The notes beneath the pieces were generated by a model that was given only the letters and a program-made list of their open reading frames with translations, was not told the origin of the DNA and ran no database searches. DNA of 64,000 nucleotides from Ostrinia nubilalis (lineage: Eukaryota; Arthropoda; Insecta; Lepidoptera; Crambidae). The position numbers and the translations under genes were made by a program. Below, in pieces: positions 1 to 10,734 of this stretch. The stretch covers positions 16,755,001 through 16,819,000 of the forward strand of contig NC_087093.1 of the NCBI RefSeq assembly GCF_963855985.1. The letters run 5' to 3'. Each line of letters opens with the position of its first letter. Position 1 is the stretch's first letter.

Positions 1-226
1 CCGGCGCTGGTCGCTCGCCAGCCGGTAATTCGCGAGGCGTCACTGTCAATGTGACATCGATAGATAGACAGACTTTATCAATTTACCACACAAAAGTACA
101 AAAAAAAAAAAACCCAAATTGAAACGGCGCAATTTAGGCGAGAGCCCAACGGATTTGTTGGATCTCCGATCGAGAATCGAGAAAAGCTATGTTAGAATTT
201 TTTCGATCACTGGATTATAGTGGTGA
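1..226. other. CpG-rich window edge, possible upstream exon or promoter
   Basis: The first 60 bases and bases 120-190 are richer in CpG than the AT-rich surroundings, and bases 1-25 form an imperfect GC palindrome (CCGGCGCTGG ... CCAGCCGG). A poly-A run lies near 104-113. This could be the 5' untranslated part or promoter of a gene beginning to the left or here, but no start codon with a useful frame and no clear splice donor supports a gene model. Base composition is seen; any function is a guess. Confidence 0.2.
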
Positions 227-309
227 ATGTGGTTTATTCGTCCATGTATCCCACTCAAACTCAATTACAACTCTTTAATATTATGTAGGCCCTTTTCAGT
301 GCACATAAA

Positions 310-420
310 TACTATTGCTTCGGGACAACATATTGGCTGGTATCTGACACTCCTAACGCACTTTCCACATCAGGTGACGTACAGACCAAGAGCACTTCTC
401 GCTGTGGGTAAAAGTTAGGT
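310..420 (+). repeat. Lepidopteran SINE-like fragment
   Basis: This stretch contains GCTTCGGGACAACATATTGG and CACATCAGGTGACGTACAGA followed by a serine/arginine-like spacer and CGCTGTGGGTAAAA. The CATCAGGTGA(G/C) core and the run into GTGGATAAAA are shared with 41575-41690 in this same window. That is the layout of a short interspersed element common in moths and butterflies. The short open frames across it are chance. Confidence 0.4.
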
Positions 421-465
421 ACCTATTTTCGATTTTCCGATTCGACCAAACTTTTATCCGAGAAT

Positions 466-706
466 AGAAAGAAAGAAAGAAAGAAAGAAAGAAGGAAACA
501 TTTATTGCCATGGACATCACAAAAGACAAAAGAGGTAAAATAAAAAAAAGCAAATAAGACAGAGGTGACATAAAACATACAATGAAAGAGCAAGTAAACC
601 AAGCAGTGCCACCCTGTCGCACAGCGATGCCCATCGCAATGGGACCCCACTCAGCATATGCCGTGGCCCCCGGTGAGTACTCCGTAACTCCTGGTATAAC
701 TGGCAC
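466..706 (-). mobile_element. 3' tail of a non-LTR retroposon ending in (TTTC)n
   Basis: Read on the minus strand, a stretch of plausible frame (residues like GVTEYSPGATAYAEWGP) runs into a T-rich 3' region with AATAAA and then a (TTTC)n microsatellite (the GAAA run at 467-494 on the plus strand). A polyadenylation signal followed at once by a short tandem tail is typical of the 3' end of a LINE or SINE-like insertion. The frame is too short to name a family. It could also be a retrocopy of a transcript. Confidence 0.4.
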
Positions 707-959
707 ATTGACAGTTTCAGTATGGGATGGTCAAAACTGACGATTTATTCTGAGATTAATATTTACTCTTGTTTGGTCGAATCCACCCTTAGTCATCATG
801 AGGGATTTAGTACCTATTGTTCTATTTTCAAAAGCCGTCATACTCGCTACCAGTGCACCGAGACCAAAATATACGACAAAAGAAGATCCGATTGCAGTCA
901 TGATCGACAGCCGCAGCCCGGCTTGAGTGACGCATTCGCTAGGTTTTATGTTACAATCG

Positions 960-1095
960 CTTTGCCCGCAGCTTCGCCCGGGTTAACGTTTCGGACTTTA
1001 TCATACATTATCATCATCATCATTTCATCCACAGGACGTCCACTGCTGAATGCTGCTGTCCCCCAATGATTTCCACAATTGTGGTGCCCTTTACC
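960..1095 (-). mobile_element. RTE-clade retrotransposon 3' tail (minus strand)
   Basis: CAT repeats at about 1010-1023 followed by TTCATCCACAGGACGTCCAC are the reverse complement of the end of an RTE-clade reverse transcriptase gene: the final codons Q-W-T-S read CAGCAGTGGACGTC and then run into an (ATG)n tail. The fragment decays after about 80 bp. A second short retroposon scrap, GCCCGCAGCTTCGCCCGGG, precedes it at 964-982. The 3'-end-only, microsatellite-tailed structure is usual for 5'-truncated copies. Confidence 0.6.
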
Positions 1096-1800
1096 ATACA
1101 TTGACCCTTAAATTGGAACTTTTTATTGGGTTATCCCTTGGGAACTACTTGCAAAAGCAATGGAAATATCGATAAATAGATATTTAAAATGATTCTCGAT
1201 ATTATTTAAAGGCTATGAGCACATTTCTGTGCTGATATAACCATATTGTCAATCTCATTAAATTAAAACACATTGAATGCTATTTAGAATGTAAATAGTA
1301 CCTAAATGATCATCATTCTTCATCAGCATCGGGTCTTCAAAAACTTGTGTTTGTTAGTGTCTACTTTACGCACTTTTCAATGCGTACTTATCTATTAAAC
1401 TGCTTACGTACTTATTAATAGTTTTTATTTAAAACGTAATTTAAATTGGATCTAAAGGCGATCAAAACAAAAATAAACTTTACTTTTGATACTGACACAG
1501 TTTTGTGTGATGTTCTCATCAAAAATGAAGTTGTTAACGTTCAGTTTCGCGTGAAACTGAAAGTGATTCGAAGTGGGCTCCAAAACAAACATTAGTCTAA
1601 TGTTACCACTAATAGGTACGAAGGTTAAATACGTTAGATTTACATACAGTTGGATACATTGTCTTGTTAAGAAACGACGAACTCACATAGGTTCCATCTC
1701 ATACGAGATAATTGATTGATTTTACTGCTTTCTACGAGTATCCTACCAGAATCAGCATTCAGCATTGTCTACAGAACAAAATTGATCAGTTTATATGTAT
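1095..1800. other. Anonymous AT-rich DNA
   Basis: About 700 bases of AT-rich sequence with no convincing frame, splice-bounded exon or repeat terminus. Short runs such as ATCATCATTCTTCATCAGCATC near 1310 are compatible with old retroposon debris but too decayed to assign. Confidence 0.4.
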
Positions 1801-1801
1801 A

Positions 1802-2033
1802 CTAGCTTTCCGCCCGCGGCTTCGCCCGCGTGGAATTTTGTCTGTCACAGAAAAACTTTATCGCGCGCGTCCCTGTTTCAAAAACCGGGATAAAAACTAT
1901 CCTATGTTCTTTCCCGGGACTCAAACTATCTCTATGCCAGATTTCATCAAAATCGGTTGCGAGGTTTAAGCGGGAAAGCGTAACAGACAGACAGACAGAC
2001 AGAGTTACTTTCGCATTTATAATATTAGTTGGG
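1802..2033 (+). mobile_element. Lepidopteran retroposon tail (GCCCGCGGCTTCGCCCGCG family)
   Basis: The segment begins CTAGCTTTCCGCCCGCGG, includes CAAAAACCGGGATAAAAACT, CATCAAAATCGGTT and a CAGA microsatellite (1982-2002), and ends TTATAATATTAG. This is a very widespread lepidopteran interspersed repeat, probably the 3' untranslated tail of an RTE-like LINE or a SINE that shares it. The copy is almost undecayed. Open frames across it come from its GC-rich composition and are not genes. Confidence 0.75.
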
Positions 2034-3160
2034 ATCCTACATGATTTCCTGCAATTTAGTTACGATTGTTTTTCTTACATCTTGAACTGATTGTCACTGC
2101 AACACTGCTAGTTTTAAATAAATTAAGTCTAATTTAGTCTGGCAATTTTATTGCTTTGAGGCTGAACCATTTCTCTATTTTTCTCTTTTCACAATTAAAA
2201 TTAAGACTTTAAAGTCTTTCTATTTATTTCCCCTTTTAACCGACTTCATAAACTAAAGCAAAGTTTGGCTTCTGTTTCCGATTATACATTAGTAAATTGT
2301 AGCACTGAGCCATGACATCATGCACCTTGCCACTTGCGCTCGCGCACTCAGCCTCGTTGTTTCCGTTCTAAAACCGAAAAACTACTCAAAGATTTACGGC
2401 TGCGCGAAATGAATCTTTATTCTACCAATACTTATTTTACGGCGCACTCCAACATTTTTATATCCGGCTTAAATTCATCTTGTCGACAGTTTCTGCCTTA
2501 ATATTTTTCAATAGGTCATTAATCTAGTCCGGCTCGAAGGACAATGTAAATGTTCTAGTTCAGCAAAATTCGTCCACCAATATTTTTTTAACTATAGAAA
2601 CATGCCTTATGGGGATTTTGCGAAAAATATAACTGGGAGTTGCTGAAAGTTCACGTGGTACCTACTTGCCCCAATTTTTTACTGGTTGTTTTTGTATATG
2701 ACCTTCAACGCGCTTTAGAGCCGATACTTAACTTCGAACTCGTCCTATTTTCAGTTCATAGGACAATTACTGTGCCTTTACTAGTTTGGCTAAACTTGGG
2801 CATGAATCACGTGAGCTTTTAGCAACTTTTCAACCTGTTTATTCACGGTGTAGTAGATGCTGGCTACACAGAAGTTGCTGCATGGGGAATGAGAGGAGGG
2901 AATTGTGATCTTTAAATGTTACTGCTCCTAATTGAGAAGCACCTATATGTTATTCGGATTTGACAAGTGGATAATGTTTAAATGATTCCTAATGGCTGAG
3001 ACAGCTCGAAGAGTGAGGAATGGGCCACGCGGCGTCCCCCCGGCGTCACCGGCCAGTCGCTGGCTGCTAGCCAGCCAGACTTCCTCGCCCCATTGAACTA
3101 TAATATAAAACATTGTACTACTTATACAGTACAAATGTATTACATTTACATAGTATATTA
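2034..3160. other. Unassigned DNA with a GC-rich patch at 3005-3090
   Basis: No supported exon or element. Bases 3005-3090 are GC-rich (GGCGTCCCCCCGGCGTCACC and TCGCTGGCTGCTAGCCAGCC, the latter partly palindromic) against AT-rich surroundings, so this patch may be a regulatory island or an eroded repeat. A frame on the minus strand there is short and does not resemble a known family. Confidence 0.3.
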
Positions 3161-4570
3161 CAGGGATGGCGAACCTTTATGTATCAACGGGCCACTTTTC
3201 CGTTTCCACAAAAAAATGTTTAATAAAGTCTTAGACGTGCCATCAAATATCACCTAATGCTATCAATGAGGGGTATAGTAACAAGTGGTGCCACTGGCGA
3301 GTGACAGGACCTTACTCTACAGTGTTGCTAACTGATGAGGGCAAATACGATAGCCCTTATACAGTGTGAGTCACGTTAAAGTGTACATATGAAAATAGAT
3401 GAAACTAGACCTATTTTTATCGACAAAAAAGAGGTCAAATTTTTTTTGAGATTTTTTTTTATTTTTTATAGATATTTTTTTCTTCCAATTACTTTTTGTA
3501 AAGAAAACGTAATAACTTTTAAACTAAGCGGTATATCCTGATAAAATAAAAACAGTAATAATGCTAAATAACAGGCGATACTAAAAAAAGACATAAAATA
3601 CACAAAAAAGGCCAACAAATAATAAAAAATGACACTTTTTGAAAAAAACCTGCTTTTAAATTCGTGTTTTTTTGGTTATTTGATAAATTTCTCCAAAAAA
3701 TGCCCCTATAACAGGTGGTTTTTATTACTTTGTATTAATCTCTATCGTATTACCTTCGTAAAACCAAAAATCGCATGTCTCTATCCCTATCACAACATTT
3801 GCTATGATCGTTTGAACAAAGGCCTGCCACAACATTATTCTCCGCTACAGGTAGAGACAATTTTAATTTTAACTAAAATGCTTATTTTACTTCGAAATAT
3901 TTTGTTTTTATTTGAAATCTAACTTGTCTTTATCAAAATTACAAATCTAGAGCCATTTTCAGTTTTGTTGTTAACGAAGCGTTGAATGGCGCGCCCGGAG
4001 AGGCTTAGTTCAAACGATCATTGCAAACGTTGTGATAGGGATAGAGACATGCGATTTTTTGTTTTACGAAGGTAATACGATAGAAAATAATACAAAGTAA
4101 TAAAAACCACCTGTTATAGGGGCATTTTTTGGAGAAATTTATCAAATAACCAAAAAAACACGAATTTAAAAGCAGATTTTTTTCAAAAAGTATCATTTGT
4201 TATTATTTGTTGGCCTTTTTTTGTGTATTTTATGTATTTTTTTTGTATCGCCTGTTATTTAGCATTATTACTGTTTTTATTTTATCAGGATATACCGCTT
4301 AGTTTAAAAGTTATTACGTTTTCTTTACAATAAGTAATTGTAAGAAAAAAAAATCTATAAAAAATTTAAAAAAAATCTCAAAAATTTTTTGACCTCTTTT
4401 TTGTCGATAAAAATAGGTCTAGTTTAATTTATTTTCATATGTACACTTTAACGTGACTCACACTGTATAAAACATATTATTTTATAGTGAATTTTGTGAT
4501 AGGTGGGCGTGCCCTAAATATTGTGGCGCGTGCCATCAATGGCACGCGTGCCATTGGTTCGCCATCCCTG
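3161..4570. mobile_element. Non-autonomous hAT-like element, interrupted
   Basis: The left end reads CAGGGATGGCGAACC at 3161 and the right end GGTTCGCCATCCCTG at 4556-4570, a perfect 15-bp inverted repeat of hAT type (CAGGG...). GC-rich subterminal text with repeated GCCACT/GTGCCA and GGCACGCGTGCC motifs lies at both ends (3171-3300 and 4500-4555). Expected 8-bp target repeats are imperfect: GTATATTA on the left against GACATATTA on the right, so one base change and one indel must be allowed. Most of the interior is the separate foldback element at 3362-4465. There is no transposase, so the copy depended on another element. Confidence 0.65.
3362..4465. mobile_element. Foldback element with ~455-bp inverted arms, TA-flanked
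   Basis: The left arm begins CAGTGTGAGTCACGTTAAAG and the right arm ends with its reverse complement. The arms run about 3362-3818 and 4008-4465 and remain alignable along their whole length with few differences, leaving a loop of about 190 bp. Both ends abut TA (3360-3361 and 4466-4467), as in the Tc1/mariner superfamily. TTATA/TATAA around the ends also allows a longer terminal repeat. Each arm contains the same ~60-codon open stretch beginning near 3629 (plus) and 4196 (minus). Because the arms are copies this is one coincidence, not two genes. It sits inside the hAT-like element at 3161-4570 and is therefore younger. Confidence 0.7.
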
Positions 4571-4739
4571 GACATATTAGATACAGATGAAAGTAAAAAG
4601 GTGGGGTTTCGTGATAAAAGAAATAAAAATATATAAATTTTACTTAACTTTATGCATGGATATTTAATTAGCAAGATCGAAAAAATGTAGCAAAATTATG
4701 GAAAAAACCTTTGCTGAAACTTAACTAATATTGAGTCTT

Positions 4740-6055
4740 GACTTTTTTTAAGCCTAAATTAAATTAAATTAAATAATTATTTATTTCAATCACATTGGGA
4801 TCATATTAGTTAAGGTTAGTTTACATTCAAATTTAAAATTAAATAAATCAATAAAATATATCCAACATTACAATTTACATTTACATTAATTTCAATAATA
4901 ATTTCAATAATGTCATGGTTATTTTAAATTAGGCAGCACATGAATCATGCAACAATGATTCATGTACTGACAGTCAAAACGCTCAGAGAATAGCCTCAGG
5001 ATACTGTTTGAGCTCCCCCAGGTCCGGCGCACCAGGGATGCGCACCTTTTTCGCATCGTTGTGTAAAAACAATCTACGCCGAATTCGGCAAACATCCCGG
5101 ACGCGCTACAGAACCGAGACAGCCCCAACAGCACCCTGAAGGCATTATTGAACTGGACACGCAAGGCACTGTACTGCTTTTTAGTGTAATTTATCCATAA
5201 ACTACTCGTATATAGGGACGTACAGAAAGCTCTAAAGAGAGTGATTTTAACATCCACTGAGCAGCGAGCAAACCTACGGGCAATCATATTTGCTCTCACA
5301 GACAGTGCCCTGCGCTCCCTTTCAATATCCGCATCATCCTTCAAATCAGAGGTCACTAGATGTCCAAGGTATTTAAATTGTTCTACCTTTTTTAAAGGCG
5401 CACCATTGAGTTTGATAGATGGAATATTATCTGGACATTTTCCTCTACTATGAAAGACCATACACTCACTTTTCTTCGCGTTGTATATCAAACCATGGCT
5501 TTCAGCGTATCTTTCACATATTGCAATGAGTTTCGACAATCCACAGACAGAAGCACTCAGCAGCACCATGTCGTCCGCATAACTTATATTATTAAGACAG
5601 ACACCGTCTATATGGCAGCCAACATGCGTACTACTGAGCTCCTCTATCAGGGCGTTCACGTAAAGATTGAAGAGCTTCGGCGAGGTCAACCCTCCTTGCC
5701 TCACCCCGCACTCCAACCTGTACGGATCCGAGTATTCCCCGGCCCACCGAACCACGTTGACCTGGTTCAAGTACCAATATTTCAAAATATGCACTAAGTC
5801 ACGTGACATAGACAGCTTGTCAAGTTTTTGCCATAGGATGTCATAGGAAACCAGGTCAAACGCTTTGGACAGGTCAAGGAAGCAGGCATATACAGGCGTA
5901 CTGCGAACTGTGTAGTACTTCACAGTCTGCTTCACACTCAAAATGGCAGCTTCAGTAGACAATCCTGGCCTAAAACCGAATTGATTGTCATGCAGTTTAA
6001 TATACTTATCAAGTTGAGTGCCAAGCAGACCATCAAGCACCTTAGATATAAAGTG
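4740..6055 (-). mobile_element. 5'-truncated non-LTR retrotransposon, 3' half
   Basis: A minus-strand LINE whose coding end stops at 4919 and whose 3' untranslated region runs to about 4745, ending in an A/T-rich short tandem (TTAAA repeats on the plus strand). The upstream limit near 6055 falls inside the reverse transcriptase fingers, so the endonuclease and the start of the polymerase are missing. This is the normal outcome of incomplete target-primed reverse transcription. Sequence style is CR1/Rex1-like rather than RTE, but the clade is uncertain. The 5' end is complicated by a tandem duplication (5652-6666). Confidence 0.8.
4919..6055 (-). pseudogene. Reverse transcriptase, C-terminal ~375 codons of a LINE ORF2
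   Basis: The frame is open from the truncation point to a stop at 4919. It opens in the fingers (FGFRPGLST at residues 21-29), has motif A FLDLSKAFD with aspartate at residue 56, motif B GVRQGGLTSPKLF at 112-124, motif C YADD at 154-157 with both aspartates, and the thumb region FKYLGHLV about 60 residues later. A C-terminal domain of about 130 residues follows, as in CR1/jockey-group LINEs. Every catalytic aspartate is present and there is no internal stop, so this copy inserted recently. It has no start codon of its own (the first M in a bacterial-style reading is a GTG inside the domain), so it is a truncated fragment and not a gene. Confidence 0.85.
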
Positions 6056-6666
6056 AATTCATGAAATTCTAATTTTAATAAAATGCCATGACCATTGACC
6101 ACTAATTACAATTTTTGACGCTTGACAATATTGTTAACATTTTGTTAATTGACATTCACGTAAGCGTTCACGTAAATATTGAAGAGCTTCGGCGAGGTCA
6201 ACCCTCCTTGCCTCACCCCGCACTCCAACCTGTACGGATCCGAGTATTCCCCGGCCCACCGAACCACGTTGACCTGGTTCAAGTACCAATATTTCAAAAT
6301 ATGCACTAAGTCACGTGACATAGACAGCTTGTCAAGTTTTTGCCATAGGATGTCATAGGAAACCAGGTCAAACGCTTTGGACAGGTCAAGGAAGCAGGCA
6401 TATACAGACGTACTGCGAACTGTGTAGTACTTCACAGTCTGCTTCACACTCAAAATGGCAGCTTCAGTAGACAATCCTGGCCTAAAACCGAATTGATTGT
6501 CATGCAGTTTAATATACTTATCAAGTTGAGTGCCAAGCAGACCATCAAGCACCTTAGATATAAAGTGAACTCATGAAATTCTAATTTTAATAAAATGCCA
6601 TGACCATTGACCACTAATTACAATTTTTGACGCTTGACAATATTGTTAACATTTTGTTAATTGACA
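5652..6666. repeat. 512-bp direct tandem duplication
   Basis: Bases 5652-6154 and 6164-6666 are near-identical direct repeats with an offset of 512. Each holds the upstream part of the reverse transcriptase fragment plus the same ~100 bp of flanking DNA (TGAATTCATG/TGAACTCATG through TTGTTAATTGACA). A 9-bp filler, TTCACGTAA, joins them and resembles the sequence at the start of the unit (GTTCACGTAA). Few substitutions separate the copies, e.g. T/A in GTAAAGATTG against GTAAATATTG. The flanking DNA is duplicated too, so the event followed insertion of the LINE. Confidence 0.9.
6145..6564 (-). pseudogene. Second, shorter copy of the reverse transcriptase fragment
   Basis: This is the duplicated 5' segment of the LINE frame. 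It encodes the fingers, motif A (FLDLSKAFD) and motif B (GVRQGGLTSPKLF), then leaves the family at the duplication junction after about 125 codons, before motif C. It differs from the first copy at a few positions (RSTS for RSTP, FNIY for FNLY). Without YADD it cannot encode a polymerase. It exists only because of the 512-bp duplication. Confidence 0.85.
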
Positions 6667-6771
6667 AAGTTGCGCAACGTTTTGTAAGCCACTTAACTCC
6701 TAATTCGATAAATAACAAAATTATTACGCTAATATTTATGTTTCTGTAATCGGCTTTTGGCGTCTGTCCAC

Positions 6772-7574
6772 TATAAGTCTATCCAATATAGCTTGATTAG
6801 AATGACAGCTGTCATCAAAAGTAACGACATAACTTTGTAGTAGCGATCAATGAGAGCTAAATATTGACGGACAAGAAATAATTCACGTCTGACCTACAAA
6901 CAATATTTTCGACGACAGTGCTTCCAATAAAAATGATAATTTCGTGTAAATGCAGCGTTAAATTACACCAATAAGTAGTAATTCGAAATTATAAAAATCA
7001 AGCTAGAGTATTAACGACGTCTCTACAAGGTTATCTCGAGTTACAAAAATGTTAGTGTTGGGACATATCGACAAATGTCATATTAAATTAAAACTATTTT
7101 TTAAACATATTTAACAAATTTTTTTCTAACTAATTTTTTAACATATTTAAGTCAAGTTATACGTTTTTCTAAATGTTCACTATTAAAAACCAAAAAACAT
7201 TTCATTCTTAAATAATCAAATATCGGAAATCAATCACCGGTATTTTTTTGGGTATTCATAGCACCGTTGCTCTAGAAGAGATGCCTACCGCCCTCTAGCG
7301 AGAGGAAAAAACCACTGAAGAACACTGATGATAATGACTACGACTTAGGTTGTGCACCCTTGACATAAATTTTAAATTTTACTATCTTTAAATTTAAATC
7401 ATAATTGTCATTTTTATGAATAAAGATATATGAAGAAAAATTGGGTGCATTTTTTCATATATTTTTTTCGAAAACTTATCGATACATCTATGTGAACCGT
7501 ACGAAACATACCCATCACTAGTCACATTCGTTTGACAGCCGTCATTCTAATCAAGCTATATTGGATAGACTATA
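6772..7574. mobile_element. ~800-bp inverted-repeat MITE
   Basis: Left terminus TATAAGTCTATCCAATATAG continues GCTTGATTAGAATGACAGCT. The right end is its reverse complement with one gap and two mismatches (GTCATTCTAATCAAGCTATA, TTGGATAGACTATA). Terminal repeats are therefore about 45 bp. TA occurs at both ends, as expected for Tc1/mariner-type MITEs, but the exact junction is ambiguous because the ends themselves are TATA. No transposase frame lies inside. Confidence 0.65.
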
Positions 7575-7941
7575 ATAAGTAGGTATTTTTAGGTGAACAT
7601 GTTTTTTTTTCAATGTTGAAACTATCCGTCATGTAATAAATATAATTAATTTTGTTTCTAGTTTGGTAACTCTTGACAGAAATACATTTATTTTAACAAG
7701 TAGGCGGAAAATCAATTATTACATTGATATTTAAATTATAAAATAATATAAAAATATTTTGTATTAAAAAGAGTCTTTTAAACTCTATTCTTTCAGTCAT
7801 AGGTTTGTAATAAGATTCAACATCTTTTCTAGATTATTGACTTCTACCACTTCTACGTCATATCATTGGATTGACAGGCTATAATACGATTATCAGTAAA
7901 ATCGATTCATCAAAACTTTTCCGTTCCATCATCGTCTATTT

Positions 7942-9019
7942 GGGTCATTCCACAAAAATATGTCAAATCTTAGTCCGCGCCACATTTCACATGAAATATT
8001 TGTTAATATTTTATTCCAAAATTGTTAAATAACAGCTCGCAATGTGCGTTATTCATCACCCATTTATATTTTTTGAAACTGTTTTTAAAACATCTTAAAT
8101 TCCTTTTGAATGACCCAAAACGTCATTCCCTAGGCATGTCCGTACTCCAAAAGTTTGTGTTTTGGGACCCACATTTATAAAAACATCAACTTTATCCTTT
8201 GTTTTAATTAACGAATAATCTATTTAAATGTATATTACACCAAATTCTATTAATATTTTGCGGTTTCAATAAACAATAATTTGATTTTCTTTAGTTGAAA
8301 AAGAGTCTACAGCTTTTAGCGTCATTCCCTCGCCACGGACTAATTTTATAATTTTGCGCTTTAATATGTATTTAGAGTGAATGACATTTAGTTGAGTTTA
8401 AAGTACGATACGAAGTTATCCTCAGACCATACTGGCTTTGCGGTAGCCGTTTTTTGAATTAGTGCAAACGTGCCAGTTGTTGCGGAAACATGTGTTAATC
8501 CAGTCACTTCGTCAGTACCTAGTTGAGTAGCTTTATTGATTACAATAATAAATTGTATATAATTAAATTAGTATTTACGTGTGGTTTTTTGGCTATTTTC
8601 GGCACATCGTATTAAGCATCTTATAATATAAAGTTAATCTGCATTTGTGTTAAGTTTTACTCCAAATCGTCAGTCCCTAGAGCGTCAGGCCCTAGCTTTA
8701 AACGGCACTTGGGACTAAATTACTAGTTAGGGAATGATGTTTTTTATATAGTGATAATAACAAAACAACTACATTATGTATATTAACTTATCTATAAATG
8801 TTAAGGTTATAAGTTTTATACTTTAATTGAAGTCATATAGAAGTAATGTAGTATGAAAAAATTGAAAATTATAATTTCTCCTAAAATAAAGCATAAAGTG
8901 ACTGGCCCTTTTAGACATAACATAATTAATTAATAAACTATAATTTACACTAATAAAGTATTCAAAAGCATATTAAAAAAGTTACGGACAAAATGACGTG
9001 AATTTTTATGGAATGACCC
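7942..9019. mobile_element. 1078-bp element, GGGTCATTCC termini, ATTT target repeat
   Basis: Ends are GGGTCATTCCACAAAAAT and ATTTTTATGGAATGACCC, flanked on both sides by ATTT (7938-7941 and 9020-9023). That is consistent with a 4-bp target duplication. The terminal word recurs inside as GTCATTCCC near 8125 and 8322, GTCAGTCCCTAG and GTCAGGCCCTAG near 8667-8690, with reverse forms GAATGACCC near 8108 and GGAATGATG near 8732. Superfamilies with 4-bp target sites include Sola, but I cannot confirm the family from termini alone. No transposase frame. Confidence 0.6.
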
Positions 9020-9049
9020 ATTTCAGCGCAGTGAATACTCACTCGTACG

Positions 9050-9069
9050 TGAATAATTATAATTATTCA
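9050..9069. repeat. 20-bp perfect palindrome TGAATAATTATAATTATTCA
   Basis: A perfect self-complementary 20-mer centred on TA, containing two overlapping TAATTA cores of the kind bound by homeodomain proteins. In AT-rich DNA such palindromes also arise by chance. Confidence 0.5.
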
Positions 9070-9336
9070 TACTTTTCTATTCAGCACACGCTACTTCATG
9101 AATGTTACTAAAATAATTACTTTAATAACCAGTAAACGTTAGTTATTTTGTAAATGATATATTCGTGCGATAGAATAACAACAAATAGATTTATGCATAA
9201 TAATGATTGCACATTCTAATGGATGTAGAGACCGATGACCACCTGGTGGTTTGTGTATGAAGACTACTTCACCAGAAGTCTACGATACAACGAATTTAGA
9301 ATTTATTTATTTATTTACTTTTAAGAATGCATTAAA

Positions 9337-9382
9337 TTCAGTAAACACTTCATGACCTTATGGTCCTTCAGTGTTTACTGTA
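9337..9382. repeat. Hairpin-forming inverted repeat
   Basis: CAGTAAACACT and AGTGTTTACTG form 11-bp perfect arms. Inside them GACC-TTAT-GGTC forms a second short stem. The ~46-nt unit could be a tiny MITE remnant. No transcript evidence is visible. Confidence 0.45.
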
Positions 9383-9449
9383 AAGCACATCATCATCATA
9401 CAGCAAATGGAGTGTGTGTGGGCAGGCTTTTACTAGTTTTTCACTAGAA

Positions 9450-9600
9450 CCGACGATCTGGTGAAGGTTGTGGGAAAGCACCTGGATGTGGGCAGCGCAA
9501 GATCGTTGTGGAAATCCTTTTGGGGAGACTTTTTCTAGCAGTGGACGTCTTTTGGCTGAAACAAACGAAATGGAGGATGTTCATTCATAAATCTAATGTA
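9450..9600 (+). mobile_element. RTE-clade retrotransposon 3' coding tail (plus strand)
   Basis: GACGATCTGGTGAAGGTTGT, then GTGGGCAGCGCAAGATCGTTG, TGGAAATCCTTTTGGGG and CAGTGGACGTCTTTTGGCTG match the last ~40 codons of the lepidopteran RTE reverse transcriptase (DDLVKV ... QQWTSFG-stop), with frame damage. It is a 5'-truncated, decayed copy. Confidence 0.7.
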
Positions 9601-10734
9601 TGATGAGTGCAATCTGCATACGCTCGTGCCTTTGAGCATATAAGCTGTAACCAGCGTGCCCCATCCTTTGCTCTCTCATCAAAGTCTCCTCGAGCACATT
9701 GGAGTCTACTATGGTAGAGGTTACCTCTTCGCATTTATGACAGATCTTCCGAACTCTCTATAAATTAAATTATTAAGCTTTTTTTGACAAATGATTAAAT
9801 TGTAACGAAATCTACTGATACTTCATCATCACTATTTCTGTCGTCCGGTCGTTCGTGTCGCCGCCCAAGTCCTTACAGCGTATTATGTCACGTCCATTAT
9901 GGCGCCTGACCAACAGCTGATGTTGACGTCACGACCGACGCACGCGCATTCGTAATCCTCTGCGATTCCGAACGTTCGAGGTCGATGCACGATGTGATAA
10001 CCTGTTTTGTAATTTGCGAAAATAGCTGTGAAGTGGAGATAGCTGTCTGAGATAGCAAGAATAAGACATTCAGGAGTTCATTTTTACACAATCCTCGCGC
10101 CTCCCTCCCACAAATCCATTCATGCTGGTATTATAGTCGCTAAGATATTAGTTACTAATATTGTACTCGTAAAAACTAGTAAAAGTTACAAGTAACTCAG
10201 GATTTTTCATACATACTTTGTCAGACTATAACTTCTATACCTCATTGATTTTGACATTGAGCTTTTGGTACTGTAAAATGTGCATTATAATGAAAGTACT
10301 GATACCCATATATAGTCTCAACGGATTATAGTTTTTTTTTCGGACCATCTCTTTTAAACGCAATATACCTCGTGTTTTTTTTATCTTTAACGAGGAAGCT
10401 CTTGACCTGTAACGGCTGTAACCGACATTAATTCAGGATATTTCAATTTGTAAATGTTTTTTTAACTTTCAGTTGAGTAGATAGCGTCTTTCGATGGTGT
10501 TTTCCCTCTATGATCTTCCTTATAATCGTCTTGCGCCAATTTCATAAGTATCCAAGACTTGGCTTGTTTACTTGAAATGCTCGAAATAATTCACAAATTA
10601 GAGCCAAAACGTCGCAACATAGGACGAGTTGCGGTTGGTTAGTTTTATAATTATGCGATCATTATCGTAAGTAAATAAAGACTTGTTATTTCTGCCACAT
10701 TTATGCGAGAGTCCGTTTAAGACGTTTATAGCTA
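9601..10734. other. Unassigned DNA with a CRE-like site
   Basis: No exon or repeat terminus is convincing here. Around 9900-9990 the DNA is GC-rich and includes TTGACGTCACG at 9924, a full CRE/ATF palindrome (TGACGTCA), next to CACGCGCATTCG. This could be an enhancer or promoter island. A short minus-strand frame at 9897-10091 has no recognisable domain and is not called. Confidence 0.3.

Noticed and set aside
353..708. Three minus-strand frames of 63-117 codons
   Set aside because: They lie over a retroposon 3' end and a TTTC microsatellite; long runs of F, L and S come from the repeat.
1712..2090. Two plus-strand frames over the retroposon tail at 1.8-2.0 kb
   Set aside because: This tail is noncoding in its family; the frames are due to its composition.
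3629..4196. Two opposed frames of about 60-97 codons with nearly the same product (LFEKNLLLNSCFFGYLI...)
   Set aside because: They are the same stretch in the two arms of the foldback element, so they are copies, and nothing in them resembles a protein family.
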